Source: DATCJA01 sp963814955 (GTDB lineage: Bacteria; Acidobacteriota; Vicinamibacteria; Vicinamibacterales; UBA2999). Taken from it: a stretch of 64,000 bases of DNA. The notes under the pieces were generated by a model that saw nothing but the letters and a program-made list of their open reading frames with translations, had not been told where the DNA came from and made no database searches. The position numbers were made by a program, and so were the translations under genes. Shown here piece by piece: positions 8,292-18,524 of this stretch. Position 1 is the first letter of the stretch. Each line of letters begins with the position of its first letter. The stretch lies in NCBI GenBank assembly GCA_963814955.1, contig CAWFEX010000008.1, forward strand, positions 620,001 to 684,000, written 5' to 3'.

Positions 8292-8354
8292 GTCCGGCTA
8301 AAGCCGGACACTACGACTGTGCTCGTCCAGGTCCGGCTAAAGCCGGACACTACG
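8292..8354 (-). repeat. REP family 1, two copies
   Basis: Palindromes GTCCGGCTAAAGCCGGAC at 8292-8309 and 8331-8348 are each followed by ACTACG, matching the RAYT-linked family. They occupy the 86-bp gap between the LigJ-like gene and the alcohol dehydrogenase. They could stabilise or attenuate the shared transcript. Confidence 0.88.
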
Positions 8355-8363
8355 ATTTTGCTC

Positions 8364-9365
8364 TTAGCCTCGGACCGCGACCAGACGGGGATACGCCTTG
8401 CGAACGTTCTCCTCGAAAATCTTCGTCCGGTCCTGGCCGGAGAGCCATGGTACGGCATCGACCAGCCTCTTGTTCTCGTCGAACGAGCGGCCGGTCGCCG
8501 GATCGATGGCGTTCACGCCGCCCAGCATCTCCGACGCATAAATGATGTGGTCGACACCGACCACTTTGATGAGCAGCTCCATCGCCTCCTGGCTGTAAAC
8601 CGTCGTATCCCAGTAGAAATGTTTGATGAAGTCATCAAACGGCTCCCATTCATGAATGATCGAGAGCGCTTTGTACCTGGCCGCCTGATACGGAACATTG
8701 CCGCCGCCGTGCGCGAGAATGAAGCGCAGCGTCGGAAAGTCGCGAAACACGCGCGCGTCCATCAGCTGCAGGAACGCCGTGCTGTCGACGTTCAGATAAT
8801 GTGAGCCGACGGTGTGAAACGCCGGATTGCACGTCGCCGACGCATGAATCATGGCGGGCACGTCGAGTGCCTGCAGCTTCTCGTAGAGCGGATACCACCA
8901 TTCATCGCCCAGAGGCGGGTCGGTCCAGTAGCCGCCAGAGGGATCGGGATTCAGGTTGCACCCGACGAAGCCGAACTCCCTGACACACCGCTCCAGCTCG
9001 TCGGCACACTCGCGAGGACTGACGCCAGGGGACTGAGGCAACGAACACACACCGATGAAGCGGGTCGGGAACAACCGGCACACCCGGTCGATGAGATCGT
9101 TGTTGACTTCGGTCCAGTGGCGGCTGATGAGCGCGCTGCCGAAATGATGGCCCATCGCGGACGCCATCGGCGAGATCAGCATCTCGTCGATCCCCCGCTC
9201 GTCCATCAGCTTCAGCTGACCTTTCTCGAGCGATGCGCGTATTTCGTCGTCGCTGATGTTCACCCCGCGCTTCGACGGCTTTCCCATCTGCGAAATCTGC
9301 AGCGCGCGAAATACACGAAGGCCGGCGGGCACCGTCGTGTAATGGCCGTGGGCATCGATCAACAT
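8364..9365 (-). CDS. ligJ: LigJ-type 4-oxalomesaconate hydratase (amidohydrolase family)
   Basis: The 333-aa metal-dependent amidohydrolase starts MLIDAHGHYTT (metal ligands His6 and His8). It has MIHASATCNPAFHT mid-protein, the metal His in ILAHGGG and the C-terminal ASEMLGGVNAIDPATG. The start and the last motif are typical of LigJ, which hydrates 4-oxalomesaconate in the protocatechuate 4,5-cleavage and gallate pathways, within the ACMSD/amidohydrolase-2 family. This is the clearest sign that the island degrades ring-cleavage products of aromatic acids. It appears to be the first gene of the minus-strand operon. Ring-cleavage dioxygenase genes are not in view. Confidence 0.8.
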   Translation of the reverse strand: MLIDAHGHYTTVPAGLRVFRALQISQMGKPSKRGVNISDDEIRASLEKGQLKLMDERGIDEMLISPMASAMGHHFGSALISRHWTEVNNDLIDRVCRLFPTRFIGVCSLPQSPGVSPRECADELERCVREFGFVGCNLNPDPSGGYWTDPPLGDEWWYPLYEKLQALDVPAMIHASATCNPAFHTVGSHYLNVDSTAFLQLMDARVFRDFPTLRFILAHGGGNVPYQAARYKALSIIHEWEPFDDFIKHFYWDTTVYSQEAMELLIKVVGVDHIIYASEMLGGVNAIDPATGRSFDENKRLVDAVPWLSGQDRTKIFEENVRKAYPRLVAVRG

Positions 9366-9526
9366 CGGAGCATTCTAGTGGACCGTGGGCCGGGTCCCGC
9401 GAGCGCGAACCAAGCGACGCGAGCGGACCCGGCGAAACCTGACGCACCCACGCTTGCACTCAACCCTCGCCGGGGCCATCATAGGCGCCTGGAAAACCAG
9501 TGTCTTTCGGCGACCTGAAGCGGTCC

Positions 9527-9535
9527 AGGAGGTGA
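9527..9535 (+). promoter_or_regulatory. Near-perfect Shine-Dalgarno AGGAGGTGA
   Basis: AGGAGGTGA lies 3 bases before the GTG at 9539. It fixes that GTG as the real start of the propeller gene, even though the frame is later broken. Confidence 0.8.
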
Positions 9536-9538
9536 GCC

Positions 9539-11261
9539 GTGCTTCGCAAGAGCATCGTTGCCGTCGCCTTGTTTGTCCTCGCAGCCGTCGTGACTCGCGG
9601 CGATCGCTCGAACCGCCGCCCAATCCTCTCCGGCGGCACTGACGGGCGTCGTCAGTTCCCCGGACGAGGGAGTGATGGAAGGCGTGCTCGTCAGCGCAAG
9701 ACGCGCCGGGTCCACGCTCACCGTCACCGTGGTGAGCGACGCGAGCGGCCGCTACAGCTTTCCTCGAAATCGCCTGGAACCAGGCTCTCACGCGATTCGT
9801 ATCCGGGCCGCGGGATATGAGCTCGAAGGTCCGGCGACGGTAACCGTTGCCGCGCAGGAGCCGACGCAGTTCGACCTGAAGCTCCGGAAGGCACAGGACC
9901 TTGCCTCTCAGCTCTCGAACGGCGAATGGTTGATCAGCTGGCCCGGCAGCAACGACGTGAAGAACGGCCTGCTGAATTGCACGCAGTGCCACGGACTTCA
10001 GCCGATCGTTCGTTCGCGCTACACCGCTGCCGAGTTTGCGCCAATCATCGAACGCATGGGGCGCTACTCTCAGGGGAGCACGATGGCGCGTCCACAGTTG
10101 CGTCCCAACGAGCATGGAGGCGGATTCGCAAATCCGATTCGCGACGCCATGAGCGGGGCCGGTCGCGAAGGCGAACGGCCCGTGCAGTCGGCCCGCGTCA
10201 CGGCGACGGCCGAATTCCTCGCCTCGGTGAACCTCAGTTCAGGCCACTATCGATATCCGCTCAAGACGCTGCCCCGGCCCTCGGGTAAGGCCACGCGCGT
10301 CGTCATTACCGAGTACGACCTGCCTCGCCCGGAGACGCTGCCGCACGACGCGCAGGCCGATGCGGAGGGCATGGTCTGGTACGCCGACTTCGGCACGCAC
10401 GTCCTCGGCATGCTCGATCCAAGCAACGGCAAGGTGACCGAGTATCCAATGCCCGTCACCAAGCCCGGCGCGCCCGTCGGCTCGCTCGATCTGGTCTTCG
10501 ACAAGCAGGGCGACATCTGGATGGGCACGATGTATCAGGGAAACCTCGCCAGGTTCGATCGGAAGACCAGAACGTTCCAGACGTGGGGATCACCGACGTT
10601 CCGCGACCGTGACGAAGCGCGCATCGCGATGGTGATGCCCGCCAACCATCATGTCGACGGCCAGGTGTGGATTGGCGGCGACAGCGAGTACCAGGTGGAC
10701 GTGAAGACGGGAGAGTGGAAAGCGATCGACTACTCGGTGGGTCTTGGGAAGGACTCGCCCGTCGCTCGACAGCTCAGCTCCTATGGCGTGTCGTCGGACT
10801 CGAAGAACAACTTCTATGGGATGAACCTGAACGGCACCTACATCATCAGAGTCGACGCCAAGACGAAGAAGGTAACGCCGTTTGCGACGCCGACACCCGA
10901 TTCAGGCCCGCGTCGCGGTCACATGGACGCGCAGGATCGGCTCTGGTTCGCCGAATTTCGCGGCAACAAGATTGGGATGTTCGACACGAGAACCGAGAAG
11001 TTCCAGGAGTGGGCGGTCCCCACGCCGTGGACGAACGTCTACGACGCCATTCTCGACAACGCCGGGTACGCTTGGGCCGGCGGCATGAACAACGACCACA
11101 TCGTCCGAGTGAACACGAATACCGGCGAGGTCGTCGAATACCTGCTTCCGAAGGCCACGAATATCCGTCGCGTGAACGTCGACAACTCCACGGCTCGACC
11201 GACGTTCTGGGTCGGAAACAATCTCGGAGCGTCGCTCATCAAGGTGGAGCCGCTCGACTGA
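9539..11261 (+). CDS. Secreted haem-motif Vgb-like beta-propeller with carboxypeptidase-regulatory domain, frameshifted
   Basis: A signal peptide (MLRKSIVAVALFVLAAVV) starts at the GTG at 9539, and the mature part is in another frame (AAIARTAAQSSPAALTG onward). Skipping one base near 9596 joins them. The mature order is a carboxypeptidase-regulatory-like fold (SDASGRYSF), a c-type haem site CTQCH at about 10026, and then a virginiamycin-B-lyase-like or SMP-30-type propeller (repeats such as DAQADAEGMVWYADFGTHVLG). Joined length is about 573 aa. It probably acts in the periplasm as a redox or lyase-like protein. It precedes the TonB receptor and SoxCD-like genes on the same strand, suggesting a shared export or oxidation function. 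Confidence 0.8.
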
Positions 11262-11332
11262 CAGTCGGGCACATCACATCCGTTGCGAGGTAACGTCACC
11301 ATCCTTTACATCAGCACGGAAGGAGCGCGGAC

Positions 11333-14300
11333 ATGATCATGGGGCTGACGCACGTGTTTCGTTGTGCGATTCTGTTCGGTCTTCTCGCCACGGCTGTCTC
11401 CGCGCAGGACACCACCGCGACTCTTCTCGGTACACTGTCCGATTCTTCCGGAGCGGTGCTCCCGGGTGTCACGATCAGCGTGAAGAACGTCGACACGACG
11501 CAGACGCGCACTGTGACCTCTGATGATGCCGGCCGCTACCGCGTGCCGCTGCTGCCGCCGGGGCGCTACGAAGTCACTGCGCAGCTTTCAGGATTCCAGA
11601 CCGTCGTACGGTCCGGAGTGACGCTTACCGTCGGCCAGGAAGCCCTCGTCAATATTCAGATGGCGCTCGGCAACGTGGCGGAGTCGATTACCGTCGAAGC
11701 CGCCGCGCCGCTTGTCGAAACGACGACCGGCACGATTTCCCACGTGGTGAGCGAGCAGCAGCTGGGATCGCTGCCGCTCAACGGCCGCGACTTTTCGCAG
11801 CTTGCGCTTCTGCAGCCGGGCGTGGTGATGAGCCGCAGCAGCGTCCAGGGCTCGAATGTGGGACAGGGCATCAAAATCTCCGTGGCCGGGTCGCGCCCGA
11901 GTCAGAACCTGTTCACGCTCGATGGCACCGCATACAACGACGCCCTGAACAACACTCCGTCGAGCGCCAACGGCGTCATGACGGGGGTCGAAACGATCAA
12001 GGAGTTTCGCGTCGTCACCAACGCGATGAGCGCGGAATACGGACGCGCCGGCGGCGGCGTATTCAACGTCGTCACCAAGTCGGGCACGAATCAGATGACG
12101 GGATCGATCTTCGAGTTCTTCAGGGACGACCGCCTCGATGCGAAGAATTTCTTTGACGACGAAAAGCCCGATTTTCGACGACATCAGTTCGGCGGCTCGA
12201 TTGGCGGTCCGATGGTGCGGAACCGGACGTTCTTCTTCTCCAGCTACGAGGGCCTGCGCGAGCACAAAGGCATTACGCAGCTCGCCACCGTCCTCGACGA
12301 CAACGCCCGCCGAGGCATTTTGCCGGGCCGGGCGCCGGTTGCGATTCCAGAAACCATTCAGCCGTACGTTTCGCTGTTTCCACGAGCGAACGGCGAGCTG
12401 ATTCGCGACGCGAGCGGCAACGCCACCGGAGTGGCGGAGTATCGCAGTGTGCTCAACAGACACTCGAACCAGGATTTCGCGATGGCTCGACTTGACCACA
12501 CCATCACCGACAACAGCTCCATCTTCGGGCGATATCTCTTCGACGACTCCGAGCGCGACGAACCGGTCAACTTCGCTGAATGGCCGAACCAAACCTCGAA
12601 CAGAAAGCACGTGCTCACCGTCGAGCAGCGGCAGATTCTCACGCCGACGGTCGTGAACGAGCTTCGCGTGGGCTTCAACCGGTCGAGCCCCCGCGAAGAC
12701 GTCAATCCACTGGATCCCCGCACCGACCTCGCGTTCGTACCCGGCCAGAGCTTTGGTGAGCTGGCTGTGACGGGACTGACCGAAATCGGTACGGACCGGA
12801 CGAACCCGAAGAAATTCGCGCAGGACCTGTACCAGTTCACGAACCAGTTGTTCATCGTGACGGGTCGTCATGCGCTGAAGTCGGGTGTTGACTGGCAGCA
12901 TTTCCGGTATGACGGCGACTCGCAGAGCCGCACGCGCGGCCGTCTGCGGTTCCGCAGCGTGTCGGACTTTCTGACAGGTGTCACGCAGCAGTTCGAGATC
13001 GCCAAACCAGGCTCTGATTTCGAACGGCACTATCGGCAGCACCTGTTCGGCGCGTGGCTGCAGGACGACATCAAGGTCTCGGACCAGCTCACGCTCAACG
13101 CGGGCGTCCGCTACGAATTCGTCACCACGCCCACGGAGCGCGACGGAAAGGTTTCGAACATGAGGAGCATCATGGATCCCGCCGTTACCGTCGGCGATCC
13201 ACTCTTCCTCAACCCCACCAAGACGCAATTCGCACCGAGGCTGGGATTTGCATGGAACGTCGGCGGCGAGGGTCGGACGGCGATTCGAGGCGGCTACGGG
13301 ATCTTCTACGAAGAACCGCTCTTCTATCAGTACCGTTCGCCGATTTTCCGTTCTCTGCCGTTTGTCGATCGCGCGGTCATCACCCGGCCTGTGCTTCCGA
13401 TCAACATGTCGGCACTGGCCAGCGGCGGGGTGCCGGAGAACGAGCTCATTCAGTACCGACCTCGAATCCACGTACATGACGCAGTACAACGTCAGCGTCC
13501 AGCACCAGCTGCCGTGGGACAGCGCCGCGACCGTCGCGTACATCGGATCGCGCGGCACCGATCTAATGGGGTCCGCCGACGTCAACCTCGCGATTCCGCA
13601 AATCATCAACGGGCGCGAGTTCTTTCCAGCGGGCGGCGCGCGCCGGAATCCAAACTTCGGCACGCTGCGCATGAACATCCAGGGATTCCGCTCCGAGTAC
13701 AACGGCGTCAGCATCGGCTGGTCGAAGCGGCAGACTCAGGGCTTGCAGTTCCAGACGTCCTATACCTACGGGCGCTCCACCGATAACCGGTCTGGCTCCG
13801 GTGGCCGCCAGGAGTTCAGGAACGGACAGGCGCGAGCGTTCGATCCCTACAACATCGATCTCGATTGGGGGCGATCGGACTTCGACATCCGCCACAACGC
13901 AGTGGTCAACGTATCTTACGACCTGCCGTTCAGCGGCTCGCGCCTCGCGGAAGGCTGGCAGATCAGCACTATTGCGACGTTTGCCAGTGGCGTCCCCTTC
14001 TCGCCAATCATTCCGGGCGACTCCGACCGCGACGGAAGCACCGACAACGTCAACCGGCCCGACGTCGTCTCCGGTGCGTCCACGAAACCAAGCGGCGGCC
14101 GCACGCCTGAACAGTGGTACAACCCGGAAGCCTTCGTCTTCCCGGGAGCGGGCTTCCGTGGCAACGCGGGCCGCAACATCCTCGAGGGACCCGGGCTGGC
14201 CGTGGTCGATTTCTCACTCGTGAAGCTGACGCGATTGGCCAACGGTACGAACCTGCAGCTGCGGTTCGAGGTATTCAATCTGCTCAACCGCGCGAACTTC

Positions 14301-14435
14301 GACATGCCGTTCAACGATCCCGACGGTCAGGCAGTATTCGACGAGACCGGCGCACGGATCCCGACGGCGGGACGGATCTTCGAAACATCGACGGACGCGC
14401 GTGAAGTGCAGATCGCGCTTCGGTTTCTTTTCTGA
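11333..14435 (+). CDS. TonB-dependent receptor, Oar-like, frameshifted
   Basis: The first frame (from ATG 11333, SD AAGGAG) gives a signal peptide, a carboxypeptidase-regulatory domain (LLGTLSDSSGAVLPGVTI) and a TonB plug (VSEQQLGSLPLNGRDF). It also gives much of the barrel (FNVVTKSGTNQMTGSIFEFF). Near 13459 the frame shifts; the rest (TYMTQYNVSVQHQL to QIALRFLF) completes the barrel and ends in the C-terminal Phe usual for outer-membrane barrels. Removing one base restores about 1033 aa, normal for the Acidobacteriota Oar family. It imports or binds an unknown large substrate in the outer membrane. The neighbours are the haem propeller and SoxCD-like genes. Confidence 0.9.
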
Positions 14436-14449
14436 GGTAGGAGGACGTC

Positions 14450-15766
14450 ATGCGACCCAGTCGCTCCCAAGAGTTGCAGCAGTTGGAGGTCGTCGCCGGC
14501 AACGGACTGCTCCATCGTCGCGCTTTTTTGACCGGTGGAGCCGCGTTTGCCGCGGCGGTCACCGGCTACACCCTGAGCGACACCGCGGCCGCTCAACAGC
14601 TCGTGGATCAGCCCTGGAGCAAGGGGCGCGGATCGGCCGTGCAGGATTACGGCACGCCCTCGTCTTTCGAAAAAGGCGTGGTGCGCACGCTCTCCAATCC
14701 TCGAAATGAGCCGCGCACGCAGCACGGACGCACTCCGCACCACTTGATCAACGGGACGTTCACCCCCAACGGTCTGCACTTCGTGATTTCCCATTCCGGC
14801 AACCCCGACATCGACCCGAGCCAGCATCGTCTGGTCATTCACGGACTCGTGAGACAGCCGCTGACGTTCTCGCTCGACACGCTCGGCCGCTATCCGTTGG
14901 TCTCGCGCATGACGTTCCTCGAGTGCGGCGGCAACAGCGCGCCGCTGTTCTCGAACGAGCCGATACAGGCCGACATCCAGGCGATCCACGGGCTCGTTTC
15001 GTGCTCCGAATGGACAGGCGTCATGCTCTCGACCCTGCTGGACGAGGCGGGGATCGACCCGAAGGCGAAGTGGCTCATCGCCGAAGGCGCCGACTCGCTC
15101 GCACTCAGCCGCAGCGTACCGATCACCAAGGCATTGGACGACGCGATGATTGCGCTGTACCAGAATGGCGAGCGGCTGATGCCCGGCAATGGGTACCCCA
15201 TGCGCCTGCTGCTGCCCGGGTGGGAAGGCAACATGAACGTCAAGTATCTGCGCCGCATCAAGCTCGTCGACCAGCCCGCGATGAGTTACTACGAGGCGCG
15301 AACGTACGCGCCGATCCTGCCGGGCGGCAAGGCGTACCAGTTCTATTTCCTTCAGGAGGTGAAGTCGTTCATCACTCACCCCTCGCCCGGTCTGAGGTTG
15401 AGTGGTCCAGGGTTCTACGAGGTCTCTGGCGTGGCCTACTCAGCCAACGGACGCATCGCCAAGGTGATGGTGTCGGCCGATGGCGGCAGAACCTGGGCAC
15501 AGGCGGCGCTGCAGGCGCCGGTGCTGCCGAAGGCATTCACGCGGTTCCGCGTGCCCTGGCGTTGGGAGGGTGGACCGGTCGTCCTGCAGAGTCGCGCATG
15601 GGACGAGGCCGGCAACGTGCAGCCGACGCGCGCCGAAGTCGTCGCGCGCCGCGGACAAACCGCCAAGCCGGTGACGAATCCATTGGGGTTCCCCAGTCAG
15701 CACTACAACGGACCTACCAGCTGGCGCGTGGAATCGACTGGCGAGGTGAAGAATGTGTACGCGTAG
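14450..15766 (+). CDS. soxC: SoxC-like molybdopterin sulfite dehydrogenase
   Basis: The 438-aa protein has a Tat-type signal (RRAFLTGGAAFAAAV near residue 23), then the sulfite-oxidase molybdenum domain with the Mo-ligand Cys159 in TFLECGGNS. It also has HGLVSCSEWTGV and the dimerisation domain (SGVAYSANGRIAKVMVSADGG). The SD AGGAGG lies 6 bases upstream. SoxC passes electrons from oxidised sulfur on SoxYZ to cytochrome SoxD, in the periplasm. No soxXYZAB genes are present here, so it may oxidise sulfite or another small compound. The next gene is the partner cytochrome and overlaps by 14 bp. Confidence 0.87.
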   Translation: MRPSRSQELQQLEVVAGNGLLHRRAFLTGGAAFAAAVTGYTLSDTAAAQQLVDQPWSKGRGSAVQDYGTPSSFEKGVVRTLSNPRNEPRTQHGRTPHHLINGTFTPNGLHFVISHSGNPDIDPSQHRLVIHGLVRQPLTFSLDTLGRYPLVSRMTFLECGGNSAPLFSNEPIQADIQAIHGLVSCSEWTGVMLSTLLDEAGIDPKAKWLIAEGADSLALSRSVPITKALDDAMIALYQNGERLMPGNGYPMRLLLPGWEGNMNVKYLRRIKLVDQPAMSYYEARTYAPILPGGKAYQFYFLQEVKSFITHPSPGLRLSGPGFYEVSGVAYSANGRIAKVMVSADGGRTWAQAALQAPVLPKAFTRFRVPWRWEGGPVVLQSRAWDEAGNVQPTRAEVVARRGQTAKPVTNPLGFPSQHYNGPTSWRVESTGEVKNVYA

Positions 15767-16286
15767 GTCCACGTGTGCCGTTCTCGCCGCGTCTGCGATC
15801 TACGCGAGCGGAGTGTTTGCACAATCGCCGAACCTTGGACAGCGGACCTCCGAGGCCGACGTCGCCGCGTGGGACATCAGCATTCTTCCCGACGGTACGG
15901 GACTGCCACCGGGCAGCGGCACTCCCGAACAGGGGGCAAAGATCTTTGCCGCCAAGTGCGCGCTGTGTCATGGACCGGAAGCCAAGGGTGGGACCAATGC
16001 CGGACTCGTTGGGGGCGCGCCGCTGACGAACGGCATTGACACCGCGAAGACCATCGCCAACTTCTGGCCGTACGCGACGACGCTGTTCGACTTCACGCGG
16101 CGCGCGATGCCGTGGCAGCAGCCACGAAGCCTGACCAACGACGAGGTCTACGCGCTGACCGCATACATCCTGTCGCTCAACAAGATCATCGGTCCAACCG
16201 ACGTGATGAACGCGCAGAGCCTCCCGAAAGTCCGTATGCCCAATCGTGACGGATTCATCGTGCGGTTTCCGGAAAAGATGCCGTAG
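15753..16286 (+). CDS. soxD: SoxD-like c-type cytochrome
   Basis: The 177-aa protein has a signal peptide and one haem-c site CALCH (Cys69, Cys72, His73), with a likely Met ligand in RRAMPWQQP. WDISILPDGTGLPPGSGT before the haem site and LTNDEVYALTAYILSLN after it are typical of SoxD. The ATG at 15753 follows GAGGTGA inside the end of the SoxC-like gene, so the two are translationally coupled. It would accept electrons from the molybdenum centre and pass them to the respiratory chain. It is shorter than full two-haem SoxD and has only the first domain. Confidence 0.87.
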   Translation: MCTRRSTCAVLAASAIYASGVFAQSPNLGQRTSEADVAAWDISILPDGTGLPPGSGTPEQGAKIFAAKCALCHGPEAKGGTNAGLVGGAPLTNGIDTAKTIANFWPYATTLFDFTRRAMPWQQPRSLTNDEVYALTAYILSLNKIIGPTDVMNAQSLPKVRMPNRDGFIVRFPEKMP

Positions 16287-16334
16287 ACTGCCAACCATCC
16301 GTTCCATCCACAACAGGCCTCATAACCCCACGTT

Positions 16335-16389
16335 GCAGGGCGGGTCCATCGGACCGCCTGGTTCGCCGGGTCAAAAGCACCCGGCCCAC
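16335..16389 (+). repeat. REP-like palindrome, family 2 (degenerate)
   Basis: GCAGGGCGGGTCC-ATC-GGACCGCC is followed by a second hairpin (CCGGGTCAAAAGCACCCGG). It matches the family seen at 18525 and 26729, but with GCAG in place of the GTAG foot. It lies in the leader of the next gene. Confidence 0.65.
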
Positions 16390-16399
16390 GGAGATACAG

Positions 16400-17578
16400 G
16401 TGACACAGATCCTGGTGGTGCTCTTTGTCCTCGCCATGGCCGGCAGCGCACGCGGCCAGGAAGTGCTCGACGGCGTTTCGTTCAGCGTGGACCTGCTGAA
16501 CCTGGCGACCGCCGGCACCGACATCGATCAGGTGCAGGTATTCACAGTGCGCCAGACGGTCACAGACAGTGGCACCTTTGCACAACGCACGTCGAGAGTT
16601 GACTACGGGACCGATTTCCGGCGGATCGACATGAGAACCGACACGGACCGTGCTCTCTCGTGGCGTGCCGGTTATCGCCGCGGCGAATGGGGGATCAGTT
16701 TACGGCGCTGGAGCACAGGGGGAGATGCGTCGTACTCCGAGCGGGTCAGCAGCTCGCCCCCGAGGGTGACATTGGCCGCCGGATCGGCTACCGCATCCCA
16801 GACGATTCTGGGTTGCCGGATGTGGGACAACACGCAGGTTCCCGTCGTCGACCTGCGCGACGCATCGGGATTCTCACCCCTCGATTGCCATGCGCGCAAC
16901 GAGCTTCGAGCATCGAAGATGGACGTCATGGTGGAACGCGCATGGATCGATACTCCGCGATTTCAAACGACGATCAGGATCGGAGCCGCCATTGGACGTG
17001 TCGAACATCGACGAGAGGAAGGTCAGGAACAGAACTCGTTCATCGAAGTCCCGGCAGGTTTGAGCCCATTCGTCATGCCGTTCGAGCGCCTGACGAACCG
17101 GATCACTCTCGACAGCACAGGGCAGGCAACAGGCCGTTTTGTGGGACCGAACGTCGAGCTGGCGGGGAGCTTTGGCTTCGGACGATTCCAGGCGGATTGG
17201 CGGTTGAATCAGTCCGTACTCATCGGCGACGCCGAGCTCACAAGCGAGTGGATCGACATCGACCGCATCACCATCACTGGACGGGTCGCCAATGTTTCGT
17301 TCACCGAGTCGGATCTCCTCGAAGGGCGCTACCCGGTTTCCGAGGAGACGCGCGTGGCGATCCCCGTGCTCGACAGCGAAGTCAAAGTGGGATACCGGAT
17401 CGTCGGCACGGTCCGCGCCGGCCTCGGTTTTTTCATCTCCTCCTGGCACTCGGTTCCGATGGCATCATCCTGGTCCGTTCCGGGTGAGTGGACCGATGCC
17501 GCGGGAACGCACTGGAAGCGAAACGAATCGGATCTCGTCTTCCACGGAATATCAGTGTTCGGCCAGATGGCCTTTTGA
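16400..17578 (+). CDS. Secreted outer-membrane beta-barrel-like protein
   Basis: The 392-aa product has a GTG start at 16400 (SD GGAGA), a signal peptide (ILVVLFVLAMAGSARG) and alternating hydrophobic strands. It ends in QMAF, and a C-terminal aromatic residue is the outer-membrane barrel signature. Two Cys (CRMW and DCHAR) may form a disulfide in an outer loop. It resembles Lpg1974/MOMP-like pore proteins in general build, but I cannot assign a family. It follows soxD by 113 bp and may belong to the same outer-membrane redox block. Confidence 0.65.
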   Translation: MTQILVVLFVLAMAGSARGQEVLDGVSFSVDLLNLATAGTDIDQVQVFTVRQTVTDSGTFAQRTSRVDYGTDFRRIDMRTDTDRALSWRAGYRRGEWGISLRRWSTGGDASYSERVSSSPPRVTLAAGSATASQTILGCRMWDNTQVPVVDLRDASGFSPLDCHARNELRASKMDVMVERAWIDTPRFQTTIRIGAAIGRVEHRREEGQEQNSFIEVPAGLSPFVMPFERLTNRITLDSTGQATGRFVGPNVELAGSFGFGRFQADWRLNQSVLIGDAELTSEWIDIDRITITGRVANVSFTESDLLEGRYPVSEETRVAIPVLDSEVKVGYRIVGTVRAGLGFFISSWHSVPMASSWSVPGEWTDAAGTHWKRNESDLVFHGISVFGQMAF

Positions 17579-17610
17579 GTGTCGGCCGGTGGCTTCGGAC
17601 CTGGCGACTC

Positions 17611-17636
17611 GGCGGGTCCAACAGGACCCGCCCCAC
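17611..17636 (-). repeat. REP-like palindrome, family 2 (minus orientation)
   Basis: On the minus strand it reads GTGGGGCGGGTCC-TGTT-GGACCCGCC. It lies between convergent genes. Confidence 0.65.
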
Positions 17637-17659
17637 ACGTGCGGGTTTGAAAATGCGTT

Positions 17660-17911
17660 CTAGTTTGCGGTGTTCGGAGGCAGCCAGCCGCGCGTGACGA
17701 ACACGTGAAACGCCTCGAGACTGCGCGCGACTGCCTGCTGCGGAGTGCTGCACCGTTCATCGAGAATGCGGCGACCTTCGTGGCGAAGACGCAGCACGTA
17801 GGTGCCGGACGGCCTCTGGATCAGCATGCACGTGAGTGTACGGCCGCTTCGTCCCAGCGTCCACGAGGTCAGTAGCTCCGGAGACGGCTCGCTAAATGCT
17901 GTCATGATCAT
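17660..17911 (-). CDS. Small hypothetical protein
   Basis: With the ATG at 17911 (or 17905) the product is about 83 aa: a soluble beta-rich protein with SWTLGRSGRTLTCMLIQRP and YVLRLRHEGRRILDE, ending FVTRGWLPP. GGAGAGG lies directly upstream of the ATG pair and supports this start over the longer frame from 18019. No family is recognised. Confidence 0.5.
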   Translation of the reverse strand: MIMTAFSEPSPELLTSWTLGRSGRTLTCMLIQRPSGTYVLRLRHEGRRILDERCSTPQQAVARSLEAFHVFVTRGWLPPNTAN

Positions 17912-18139
17912 CCTCTCCAACGTCCTGCGCCGAGTCGTGCACGCGGGGAGCCTGTGCACGACGGACATCTCACGTCGCAATCGAAATACCAGCGCCACGC
18001 GGACTGCCACGCGCCGCACAACTCTTCTGGATGTCTCGACTTACCGTGCAGTGTCGGAAAAGCGGCCAGGCGGGAAGTCGCCGCCTCCGGTGCATTTCGT
18101 CGGCCGGAAGCAGGGCTGAACAAGGAAAGCACAGGGAGC

Positions 18140-18517
18140 ATGGTTGCGATGATCGCTGTGATCGTCCTGGCGCTGGTCGTCGCGGGAATGTACTGGCTCA
18201 TGCGCCGCCAGCCAGACCGGCGCAGCCTCTGGCGTATGGCGCTCTACGTCGGGGCCGGCACGGGTCTCGTGCGGGCCGCGCTGAGTTCGCTCGGATGGTA
18301 CATGTTCGAACGCACCGGAGGACCACTCCAGATTCCAGCGTTCGCCCTTGTCATGATGGCGTGGCCTGAAGCGGCAATCCTGGTGGAACGACGGGTCACA
18401 CCTGCGCCGCCCACGTTTTACGTTCAGTTGTCGCTGCTGCTGGTGACGACCACTCTGGTCGCAGCGAGCGTCATCGCGTTCGTGGCGAGCAAGCGCCGTT
18501 TCCAGCACATTCGATAG
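18140..18517 (+). CDS. Small integral membrane protein
   Basis: The 125-aa product starts at ATG 18140 (SD AGGGAG). It has an N-terminal membrane helix (VAMIAVIVLALVVAGMYWLM), hydrophobic segments around residues 33-50 and 65-78, and a final helix (LSLLLVTTTLVAASVIAFVA). There are positive charges at the loops. It has no recognised family. A family 2 palindrome follows it. Confidence 0.55.
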   Translation: MVAMIAVIVLALVVAGMYWLMRRQPDRRSLWRMALYVGAGTGLVRAALSSLGWYMFERTGGPLQIPAFALVMMAWPEAAILVERRVTPAPPTFYVQLSLLLVTTTLVAASVIAFVASKRRFQHIR

Positions 18518-18524
18518 AACTCAC

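Noticed and set aside
11588..13714. 708-aa minus-strand open frame
   Set aside because: It is antisense to the TonB receptor, rich in Arg, Val and Ala, has no motif, and is a codon-bias shadow.
14327..15379. 350-aa minus-strand open frame
   Set aside because: It is a shadow of the SoxC-like gene, with no motif and no ribosome site.
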